From the NCBI RefSeq assembly GCF_002288925.2, contig NW_022098069.1, forward strand, positions 72,762,523-72,826,522: a DNA stretch of 64,000 nucleotides, given 5' to 3'. A model generated the notes under the pieces. That model had not been told where the DNA came from, ran no database searches, and saw nothing but the letters and a program-made list of their open reading frames with translations. Of this stretch, positions 48,191-58,852 are shown in pieces. Source of the stretch: Delphinapterus leucas. Lineage: Eukaryota; Chordata; Mammalia; Artiodactyla; Monodontidae. Position numbers and translations under genes: made by a program. Positions within the stretch are counted from its first letter, which is position 1, and the number at the start of each line of letters is the position of its first letter.

Positions 48191-51100
48191 GAGAGTCAAC
48201 CAAGATGATGACTTAGGAGTCTTATAAGCTCCCCTCATCCTACAAATGTACAGCTACACACAGAGCAACTCTTTCTGAAAGAGATCCAGAAACTGGCTGA
48301 GCAACTTCTTCTATAAATTAAAAGAATGTGAAAATACCCACATCAAAATGGTAGGAAAGTCTGAGATACTTTCTGGCCATAAATCCCACCCCTGACCCAG
48401 TGCCATACAATCAGAAAGGAACCCATAACTCCTAGTTTCTCCCCGAGGAGCAAAGGGTTTAGACCCCACATCTTCAAGTTTTAAGACTCCCACTGAAGGG
48501 AAGGACCCCCAAAATACCCACCCCTGAAAGCTAACGTGGTTTGTGTCCATAAGATCCACAAGACTCTAGAAAACAAAGAAACAATTCTTAACCAGTGCCT
48601 GAGCACTCACTGCAGCTATACCCCCCGAGGGCTCAGCACAGAGGGAGCAGGCAAAATCACCGATCTGCCAGTCTTACCCTGAAAAAGCTTTATCTGCATT
48701 TTTAAAAGTGCTGTTTCACAGCCAAGCTTTCAGTAAGAAAACATGAGATTTAAACTACATGGTAGACTAGACAAACTTAGACATATACAGAACATTCTAT
48801 CCAACAACAGCAGGATACACATTCTTTTCAAATACACAGGAAACATTCTCCAAGATAGATCATACATTAGGACACAAGTCTTACTAAATTTAAGAAAAAT
48901 TAAATCATATCATGCATCTTTACGGACCACAGTGGTAAGAAACTAGAAATCAAATATAAGAAGAAAACTGGAAAACGTACAAATATGTGGAGACTAAACA
49001 ACATGCTGCTGAACAACCAGTGGATCAAGGAGGAAATCAAAAGAGAAATTAAAAAATACCTTGAGACAAATGAAAATGTAAATACAAAGTATCAAAACTT
49101 CTGGGATGCAACAAAGCAGATCTGAGAGGAAAGTTCACAGTGATAAACACCTACCTTAAGAAAAAAGAAAAATCTCAAATAGGCAACCTAAGTTTACACC
49201 TCAAGGAACTAGAAAAAGAAGAACAAAATAAGTCCAAAGTTAGCAGAAGGAAGGAAACAAAGATGAGAGTGGAAATAAATGAAACAGAGACCAAAAGACA
49301 GTAGAAAAGATCAATGAAAGTAAGAGCTGTTTTTGAAAAGATAAACAAAATTAACAAACCTATAGCTAGACTACCAAGAAAAAAGAGAGCCAATTCAAAT
49401 AAATAAAATTATAAATGAAGAAGAGACATTATAATTGATACCATAGTAATACAAAGGATTATAACAGAGTACTATGAACAATTAAACACCAACAAACTGG
49501 AAAGAAATAAATTTCTAGAAACATACAACCTACCAAGACTGAATCATAAAGAAATAGAAATTCCGAACAGACCAATTACTTGTCAGCAGAATAAGTCAGT
49601 AATCAAAAACCCCCCAACAAACAAAAGTCCAGGACCAGATGGCTTCCCTGGTAAATTCTACCCAACATTTAAAGAAGAAATAATACCAATTCTTCTCAAA
49701 ATCTTCCAAAAAATAGAAGAGGAGGGATGACTTTCAAAATCATTTTTCAGTGCCAGAATTACCATGATACTAAAGACAGACAAGGACACTACAGGAAAAG
49801 GAAACTACAGGTCAATATTCCTGATGAACATAAATGCAAAAATCCTCAACAAAATATTAACAAACTGAATTCAACAATACATTAAAAGGATCATACACTG
49901 TGATCAAGTGTGATTTATTCCTGAGATGCAAGGATGACTCAACATATGGAAATTAATTACTATAGTACACTATATTAACAGAAAGATAAAAATCATGTGA
50001 TATGTCAATAGATGCAGAAAAAGCACTTGACAAAATTCAGCACCCTTCAATAATAAAAACTCTCAACAAACTGGTTATAGAGATATGTCCTTCAACATAA
50101 TAAAAGCCATATATGACAAACCCACAGCTAACATGATACATGATGGTGAAAAGATGACAGCTTTTCTTATAAGATCAGGAACAAATAAAAATGCCCACTC
50201 TCACTACTTCTATTTAACATAGTATTATAAGTCCTAGAAAGAGCAATCAGACAAGAAAAAGAAATAAAAGGCATTCAGACTGGAAGTGAAGAAGGAAAAC
50301 TGTCACTATTTGCTGACTACATGATTCTGTATACAGAAAACCCAAAAGACTCTACCAAAAATTATTAGAACTAATAAATGAATCCAGTAAGGTTGCAAGA
50401 CACAAAATTAATATACAGAAACCTATTGCATTTCTATACACTAATAATGAGCTATCATAAAGAGAAATCAAAAAAACAGTTCCATTTACAAATGTATCAG
50501 GAAGAATAAAACATCTAGGAATAAATTTAACTGAAGACGTAAAAAATTGGTACCCTGAAAACTATAAAACATTAATGAAAGAAACTGACAATGATACAAA
50601 TAAATGAAAAGATATCCTGTGCTCATGGATTAGAAGAATTACTATTATTAAAATGACAATACTACTCAAGGCAATCTACAGATTCAATGCAATCCTTATC
50701 AAAATACCAATGGTATTTTTCACATAACTTGAACAAATAATTTTTAAATTTGTTTGGAACCATAAAAGACACCGAATAGCCAAACCAATCTTGAGAAAGA
50801 TGAACAAAGCTGGAGGTATCACACTCCCTGACTTCAAACTACACTCAAAACTACAGTAATCAAAGCAGTATGGTACTGGCACAAAAGCAGACACGTAGAT
50901 CAATGAAAAGACTAGAGAGCCCAGAAGTAAATCCACGTATATATGGTCAATTAACCTATGAAAAGGAGGCAAGAATATACAATGTGAAAAAGACAATATT
51001 TTCAATAAATGGTGTTGGGAAAACTGGACAGCTACATGTAAAAGAATGAACTTAGAACATCTTCTCACACCACATACCAGACAAACTCAAACTGGATTAA

Positions 51101-52313
51101 AGATTTAAATGTAAGAACTGAAACCATAAAACTCCTAGAAGAAAAACATAGGCAGTATGCTCTTCGACATCAGTCTTAGCAAAACTTTTTTTGATCTCTC
51201 TCCTCAGGCAAGGGAAACAAAAGCAAAAATAAACAAATAGGACTACATCAAACTAAAAAAACTTTTGTACAGTGAAGGAAACCATCAACAAAATGAAACG
51301 GTAACCTATTTAATGGGAAAAGATATTTGCAAATGTCAAATAGGGGGTTAATATGCAAAATATATATAAATAACTCATATAAAAACGAACAACCCATTTA
51401 AAAAATGCAAGAGGACCTGAACAGGTATTTTTCCAAAGGAGATATACAGGTAGCCAACAGGCACATGAAAAGATGCTCAACATCACTAATCATTAGTGAA
51501 ATGCAAAACAAAACCACAATGAGATATCACCTCACACCTGTCAGAGTGGCTGTTGTCAAAAAGACAAGAAATAACAAGCGTTGGTGAGGATGTGGAGAAT
51601 AGGAACCCTAGTACCCTGTTAGTGAGAATGTAAACTGGTACAGCCACTATGGAAAAGAGTATGCAGCTTCCTCAAAAAATTAAAACTAGAACTATGTTAT
51701 GATCCAGCAATTCCATTTCTGGGTATTTCTCTGAAGAAAACAAAAACACCCACTCAAAAAGATATATGCACCTCAAAATTCATAGCAGGATTATGTACAA
51801 TAGCCAAGATATGGAAACAACCTAGGTGTCCATCAATAGTTAAATGGATAAAGATGTGGTGTATTTATACAATGGAATATTACTCAGACAAAAGAAAGAA
51901 TGAAACATTGCCATTTGCAATAACATGGGTAGACCTGAAAGGTTTTATGTTCGGTGAAGTAAGTCAGACAGAGAAAGACAAAACCTGTTATGTTTTTACT
52001 TATATGTGGAATCTAAAAAACAAAACAAACAAATATAGCAAAACAGAAACAGACTCACATATACAGAGAACAAACTAATAGTTATAGGGGCTTTGGGGTA
52101 GGGAGGGGGAGGCAAAAGAGGTGAAGGGGATTAAGAGGTACCAACTACCAGTTATAAAATAAATAACTCACAGAGATATAATGTACAGCACAGGGAATAT
52201 AGTCAATGTTTTATAATAACTTTGTAGGGTGTGTAACCTATAAATATTTTGAATCCACTATGTTGTACAGCTGAAACTAATACAATATTTTAAGTCAACT
52301 ATACTTAATTATT
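48191..52313 (+). mobile_element. L1-D: sense LINE-1 with 5' UTR joined to ORF2
   Basis: Begins with an L1-like 5' end ('gagagtcaaccaagatgatg') and about 540 bp of 5' UTR. It then passes at about 48733-48745 straight into the C-terminal part of the ORF2 endonuclease region ('agacatatacagaacattct'). The rest of the 5' UTR, ORF1 and the start of ORF2 are missing. It continues through RT and the C-terminus to a 3' UTR ending 'gtcaactatacttaatt'. Its A-rich tail appears to continue at 60803-60827, beyond an 8.5-kb antisense insertion. All frames are decayed. Confidence 0.85.
48745..52016 (+). pseudogene. L1-D ORF2 remnant
   Basis: Covers the endonuclease C-terminus, RT and C-terminal region of L1 ORF2 with many stops. 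The RT catalytic word is altered: FADD reads FADY in 'cactatttgctgactac'. The C-terminal pieces at 51405-51587 and 51854-52078 read like the usual L1 end, with the normal stop at 52014-52016. Without the endonuclease catalytic N-terminus it cannot encode an active enzyme. Confidence 0.85.
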
Positions 52314-53260
52314 TTTACAACCATTTTTTATTGAAGTATAGTTAATTTACAATGTTGTGTTAGCTTCAGGTGTTCAGCAAGTTAATTAAGTTATATATAC
52401 TATATATATACATATATATATTCTTTCAGATTCTTTTCCATTGTAGATTATTACAAGATACTGAATATAGTTCCCTGTGCTATACAGTAAGTCCCTGTAG
52501 TTTATCTATTTTATACATAGTAGTGCATATATGTTAATCCCAACTCCTAACTTATCTCCCCCTGCACCCACTGCTCTCCTCTCTGGTAACCATAAGTTTG
52601 TTTTCTATGTCTATGAGTATATTTCTGTTTTGTAAATAAATTCATTTATATCATTTTTTAGATTCCATTTATAAGTGATATCATATTTCTCTTTTTCTGT
52701 CTGACTTGCTTCACTTGGCATGATAATCTCTAGGTGCACCCATGTTGCTGCAAATGGCATTATTTCATTCTTTTTTATGGCTGAGTAATATTCCACTTTG
52801 TATATACATACCACATCTTCTTTATCCATTCATCTGTCAGGCACTTAGGTTGCTTCCACATCCTGGCTAATGTAAATAGTGCTGCTATGAACACTGGGGT
52901 GCATGTATCTTTCTGAAATAGGGTTTTCATCCTTTCCAGATATATGCCCAGGAGTGGGATTGCTGGATCACATGGTACCCCTATATTTAGTTTCTTAAGG
53001 ACCTTCATACTGTTCTCCATAGTGGCTGCACCAATTTACATTCCCAACAACAGTGAAGGAGGGTTCCTTTTTCTCCCCACCCTCTCCAGCATTTATTATT
53101 TGTAGACTTTAATGATGGCCATTCTGACTGGTGTGAGGTGATACTGCACTGTAGTTTTGATTTGCATTTCTTTAATAATTAGCATCTTTAATATTAATTT
53201 AATATTGAGCATCTGTTCATGTGCCTATTGGCCATTTGTATGTCTTCTTTGGAGAAATGT
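52314..53260 (-). mobile_element. L1-E: L1 3' end, antisense, at the distal end of the 8.5-kb insertion
   Basis: Antisense L1 3' UTR and ORF2 C-terminal sequence. Landmarks are 'attgaagtatagttaattta', 'ggctgagtaatattccact' and 'gggattgctggatcacatgg'. It is 5'-truncated at about 53260, where a SINE inserted. It meets L1-D tail to tail. It may be part of a 3' transduction carried by L1-F rather than an independent insertion (see findings). Confidence 0.88.
52658..53260 (-). pseudogene. L1-E ORF2 C-terminal remnant
   Basis: Frames at 52775-53020 (81 codons) and 52611-52829 cover the ORF2 C-terminus. They retain the DPAIPLLGIYLERM and [15 protein letters not shown] words typical of L1 and end near the usual ORF2 stop (52658-52660). 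A frameshift joins the two pieces. Confidence 0.85.
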
Positions 53261-53273
53261 GGGAAAGTAGTTT

Positions 53274-53484
53274 GTTTGTTTTTGTTTTTTTTGCGGTACG
53301 CGGGCCTCTCACTGTTGTAGCCTCTCCCATTGTGGAGCACAGGCTCCGGACACACAGGCTCAGCGGCCATGGCTCATGGGACTAGCCACTCCGCGGCATG
53401 TGGGATCTTCCCGGACCGGGGCACGAACCCATGTCCCCTGCATCAGCAGGCAGACTCTCAACCACTGTGCCACCAGGGAAGCCC
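53274..53484 (-). mobile_element. CHR SINE, antisense, at the L1-E edge
   Basis: Antisense copy from a T-rich run and 'gcggtacgcgggcctctcac' to 'accagggaagcccg'. A 13-bp duplication with one mismatch (gggaaagtagttt / gggtaagtagttt) lies at 53261-53273 and 53485-53497. Confidence 0.95.
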
Positions 53485-53497
53485 GGGTAAGTAGTTT

Positions 53498-53699
53498 TTA
53501 ATCAATCTGGCTTCTGCTCCAAAAATAGAGTTTTATGATATTAGTTTCAAATTTCTAGTTGATAGGTACTGTCTACAGATGAATAGCAGCTGCTCCCTTT
53601 AAATAGGATATTTATATTCTATATTACCAGACTCTTCACTATTCCCTGTGCTATTACAGCTAGTTGTTTCAGCAACTTAACTGCCAGCCCCTATAGGTG
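53498..53699. other. non-L1 spacer between L1-E and L1-F
   Basis: About 200 bp with no recognisable repeat or frame, lying between the SINE duplication and the 3' end of L1-F. If the 8.5-kb block is a single insertion, this is transduced flanking DNA from the source locus and should have a second copy elsewhere in the genome. Confidence 0.5.
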
Positions 53700-54066
53700 T
53701 TTTATTTTTCTAACAATCTTATTGGAGTATAATTGCTTTACAATGGTGTGTTAGCTTCTGCTGTATAACAAAGTGAATCACCTATATGTATACGTATATC
53801 ACCACAACAACTCCCTCTTGTGTCTCCCTCCCACCCTCCCTATACCACTCCTCTAGGTGGTCACAAAGCACCGAGCTATTCTATCCATGCAATGCAGCTA
53901 CTTCTCACTAGCTATCTACTTTACATTTGGTAGTGTATATATGTCAATACTACTCTCTCATTTCATCCCAGCTTACCCTCTCCCTCCCCATGTCCTCAAG
54001 TCCATTCTCTACATCTGCGTCTTTATTCCTGTCCTAACCCTAGGTTCCTCAGAACCTTTTATTTTT

Positions 54067-57000
54067 TTAGATTCCATATATATGTGTTAGCATACAGTAT
54101 TTGTTTTCCTCCTTCTGACTTAACTTCACTTGGTATGACGACTCTAGGTCCATCCGTCTCACTACAAATAATTCAATTTCACTTCTTTTTATGGCTGAGT
54201 AATATTGCATTGTATATATGTGCCACATCTTCTTTATCCATTCATCTGTCAATGGACACTTAGGTTGCTTCCATGTCCTGGCTATTGTAAATAGTGCTGT
54301 AATGAACATTGTGGTACATGACTCTTTTTGAATTAGGATTTTCTCACTGTATATGACCGGTAGTGGGATTGCTGGGGCATATAGTAGTTCTATTTTTAGT
54401 ATTTTAAGGAACCTCCATACTGTTCTCCATAGTGGCTGTATCAATTTACATTCCCACCAACAGTGCAAGAGGGTTCCCTTTTCTCCACACCCTCTCCAGC
54501 ATTTATTGTTTCTAGATTTTTTGATGATGGCCATTCTGACTGGTGTGAGATGATATCTCATTGTGGTTCTGATTTGCATTTCTCTAATGATTAATGATGG
54601 TGAGCATGCTTTCATGTGTTTGTGGGCAAGCTGTATATCTTCTTTGGAGAAATGTCTATTTAGATCGTCTGGCCATTTTTGGATTGGGTTGTTTTTTTTG
54701 ATATTGAGCTGCATGAGCTGCTTGTATATTTTGAAGATTAATCCTTTGCCAGTTGCTTTGTTTGAAAATATTTCCTCCCATTGACAGTGCTCTTTTCATC
54801 TTGTTTATGGTTTCCTTTGCTGTGCAAAAGCTTTTAAGTTTCATTAGGTCTATTTGTCTATTTTGTTTTTATTTCCATTTCCCTAGGAGGTGGGTCAAAA
54901 AGGATCCTGCTGTGATTTATGTCATAGAGTTTTCTGCCTATGCTTTCCTCTAAGAGTTTTATAGTGTCTAGCCTTACATTTAGGTCTTTAATCCAATTTG
55001 AGTTTATTTTTGTGTATGGTGTTAGGAAGTGTTCTAAATTCATTCTTTTACATGTAGCTGTCCAATTTTCGCAGCACCACTTACTGAAGAGGCTGTCTTT
55101 TCTCCAGTGTATATTCTTGCCTCCTTTATCAAAGATAAGGTGAAATATGTGCATGCGTTTATCTCTGGGCTTTCTGTCCTGTTCCATTGATCTATATTTC
55201 TGTTTTTGTGCCAGTACCATACTGTCTTGATTACTGTAGGTTTGTAGTATAGTGTGAAGTCAGGGAACCTGATACCTCCAGCTCCATTTTTCTTTACCAA
55301 GATTGCTTTGGCTATTCGGCGTCTTTTGTGTTTCCATACAAATTGTGAATTTTTTTGTTCTAGTTCTGTGAAAAATGCCAGTGGTAGATTGATAGGGATT
55401 GCACTGAATCTTTAGATTGCTTTGGGTAGTCTAGTCATTTTCAGAATGTTGATTCTTCCAATCCAAGAACATGGTATATCTCTCCATCTGTTTGTATCAT
55501 CTTTAATATCGTTCATCAGTTTCTTAGAGTTTTCTACATACAGGTCTTTTGTCTCCTTAGGTAGGTTTATTCCTAGGTATTTTATTCTTTTCATTGTAAT
55601 GGTAAATGGGAGTGTTTCCTTAATTTCTCTTTCAGATTTTTCATCGTTAGTGTATAGGAATGCAAGAGATTTCTGTGCCTTGATATTGTATCCTGCTACT
55701 TTATCAAATTCATTGATTAGCTCTAATAGTTTTCTGGTAGTATCTTTAGGATTCTCTATGTATAATATCATGTCATCTGCAAGCAGTAACAGCTTTGCTT
55801 CTTTTGCAATTGGGATTCCTTTTATGTCCTTTTCTTCTCTAATTGCTGTGGCTAAAACTTCCAAAACTATGTTGAATAATATTGGTGAGAATGCATAACC
55901 TTGTTTTATTCTTGATCTTAGTGGAAACGGTTTTTTCAGTTTCTCACCATTGAGAACGACGTTGGCTGTGGGTTTGCCATATATATCGCCTTTATTATGT
56001 TGAGGTAAGTTCCCTCTATGCCTATTTTCTGGAGAGTATTTAATCATAAATGGGTGTTGAATTCTGTCAAAAGCTTTTTCTGCATCTATTGAGATGATCA
56101 TACGGTTTTTATCCTTCAGTTTGTTAATATGGTGTATCACATTGATTGATTTGCATATATTGAAGAATCCTTACATTCCTGGGATAAACCCCACTTGATC
56201 ATGGTGTATGATTCTTTTAATGAGCTGTTGGATTCTGTTTGCTAGTATTTTGTTGAGGATTTTTGCATCTATGTTCCTCAGTGATATTGGTCTCCAGTTT
56301 CCTTTTTTTGTGACATATTTGTCTGGTTTTGGTATCAGAGTGATGGTGGCCTCGTAGAATGAGTTTGGGAGTGTTCCTCCCTCTGCTATATTTTGGAAAA
56401 GTTTGAGAAGGATAGGTGTTAGCTCTTCTCTAAATGTCTGATAGAATTTGTCTGTTAAGCCTTCTGGTCCTGGGCTTTTGTTTGTTGGAAGATTTTTAAT
56501 CACAGTTTCAATTTCAGCACTTGTGATTGGTCTGTTTATATTTTCTATTTCTTCCCGATTCAGTCTCGGAAGATAGTGCTTTTCTAAGAATTTGTCCATT
56601 TCCTCCAGGTTGTCCATTTTATTGACATATAGTTGCTTGTAGTAATCTTTCATGATCCTTTGTATTTCTGCAGTGTCAGTTATTACTTCTCCTTTTTTAT
56701 TTCTAATTCTCTTTATTTGAGAGTCCTCTCCCTTTTTTTCTTCATGAGTCTGGTTAGTGGTTTATCAATTTTGTTTATCGTCTCAAAGAACCTGCTTTTA
56801 GTGTTATTGATCTTTGCTATTGTTTCCTTCATTTCATTTTCATTTATTTCTGATCTGAGCTTTATGATTTATTTCCTTCCGCTAACTTTGGTGTTTTTTG
56901 TTTTTCTTCGTCTTCTTCTTTCACTAATTGCTTTAGGTGTAAGGTTACATTGTTTATTTGAGATTTTTCTTGTTTCTTCAGGTAGGACTGTATTACCATA

Positions 57001-57892
57001 ATCTTCCCTCTTAAAACTGCTTTTGCTGCATCCCACAGGTTTTGGGTCATTGTGGTTTCATTGTCATTTGTTTCTAGGTACTTTTTGATTTCCCCTTTGA
57101 TTTCTTCTGTGACCTCTTGGTTATTTAGTAGCGTACTGTTTGGCCTCCATGCGTTTGTATTTTTTACAGTATTTTTCATGTAATTGATATCTACTCTCAT
57201 AGCGTTGGGGTCAGAAAAGATACTTGATACAATTTCAATTTTCTTAAATTTACCAAGGCTTGATCTGTGAACCAAGATATGATCTATCCTGGAGAATGTT
57301 CCATGAGCACTTGAGAAGAAAGTGTATTCTGTAGTTTTTGGATGGAAAATCCTATAAATACCAATTAAGTCCATCTTGTTTAACCTATCATTTAAAGCTT
57401 GCATTTCCGTATTCATTTTCGTTTTGGATGATCTTTCCATTGGTGAAAGTGGGGTGTCAAAGTCCCCTACTATGACTGTGTTACTGTTGATTTCCCCTTT
57501 TTTGGCTGTTAGCATATGCCTTATGAATTGAGGTGCTCAGATGTTGGGTGCATAAATATTTACAATTGTTAAAGCTTCTTCTTGGATTGATCGCTTGATC
57601 ATTATGTAGTGTCCTTCTTTGTCTCTTGTAATACTCTTTATTTTAAAGTTTATTTTGTCTGACATGAGAATTGCTACTCCAACTTTCTTTTCATTTCCAT
57701 TTGCATGGAATATCTTTTTCCATCCCCTCACTTTCAGTCTGTATGTGTCCCTAGGTCTGAAGAGGGTCTGTTGTAGACAGCATATATATGGGTCCTGTTT
57801 TTGTATCCATTCAGCCAGTCTATGTCTTTTGGTTGAAGCATTTAATCCATTAAATTTAAGGTAATTATCAATACGTATGTTCCTATTACCAT
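54067..57892 (-). pseudogene. L1-F ORF2 (endonuclease/reverse transcriptase), inactivated
   Basis: In active L1s ORF2p nicks target DNA and reverse-transcribes L1 RNA. The inferred start is 57892 and the usual stop is at 54067-54069. It is split into pieces: 57537-57731 and 56862-57515 (endonuclease), 56171-56653, 55412-56140 (RT, with [12 protein letters not shown]), 54858-55300 and 54067-54714 (C-terminal C-x3-C-x7-H-x4-C pattern). Two endonuclease catalytic positions look changed: GDFN is GDFD and the SDH motif reads SDP. The RT word is LADD instead of FADD. At least five frame breaks are present. Confidence 0.92.
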
Positions 57893-57952
57893 TGTCTTAA
57901 TTGTTCTGGGTTTTTTTTTTTGTAGGTGTTTTCTTTCTCTTGTGTTTCCTGC

Positions 57953-58852
57953 CTAGAGAATTCTTTTAGCATTTTACAACTTTTATTGTAAAGCTGGTTT
58001 GATGGTGCTGAATTCGCTTAACTTTTTCTTGTCTGTAAAGGTTTTAATTTCTCTGTCGAATCTGAATGAGATCCTTTGCTGGGTAGAGTAATCTTGATTG
58101 TAGATTCTTCCCTTTCATCACTTTAAATATGTCCTGCCACTCCCTTCTGGCTTGCAGAGTTTCTGTTGAAAGATTAGCTGTTAACCTTATGGGGATTCCC
58201 TTTTATGTTATTTGTTGCTTTTCCCTTGCTGCTTTTAATATTTTTTCTTTGTATTTAATTTTTGATAGTTTGGTTAATATGTGTCTTGGCATGTTTCTCC
58301 TTGGATTTACCCTATATGGGACTCTCTGTGCTTCCTGGACTTGACTATTTCCTTTCCCATCTTAGGGAAGTTTTCAACTATAATCTCTTCAAATAGTTCC
58401 TCAGACCCTTTCTTTTTCTCTTCTTCTTCTGGAACCCTTATAGTTTGAATGTTGGTGCTTTTAACATTGTCTCAGAAGTCTCTGAGACTGTCCTCAATTC
58501 TTTTCATACTTTTCTCTTTATTCTGCTCTGTGGTAGTTATTTCCACTATTTTATCTTCCAGGTTACTTATCCGTTCTTCTGCCTCAGGTATTTTGCTATT
58601 GATTCCTTCTAGAGAATTTTTAATTTCATTTATTTTGTTGTTCATCATTGTTTGTTTGCTCTTTGGTTCTTCTAGGTCCTTTTTAAACATTTCTTGTATT
58701 TTCTCTATCCTATTTCCAAGATTTTGGATCATCTTTACTATCATTACTCTGAATTCTTTTTCAGGTAGACTGCCTATTTCCTCTTCATTTGTTTGGTCTG
58801 GTGGGTTTTTACCTTGCTCCTTCATCTGCTGCATATTTCTCTGTCTTCTCAT
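57953..58852 (-). pseudogene. L1-F ORF1 (RNA-binding ORF1p), inactivated
   Basis: The likely start is the ATG at 58852 (MRRQRNMQQMKEQ), although the open frame extends upstream to 58936. The N-terminal 127 or so codons are intact and form a highly charged, heptad-like coiled coil (for example AEERISNLEDKIVEI). The frame is broken at about 58472 (stop after SLRDF). The remaining RNA-recognition and C-terminal parts continue in other frames to a stop near 57953. Length matches the family (about 300 aa). Confidence 0.9.

Noticed and set aside
56171..56653. 160-codon reverse-transcriptase frame as a possible domesticated gene
   Set aside because: It is one of several frame pieces of L1-F ORF2 in the correct order, with no sign of independent promoter, start or selection.
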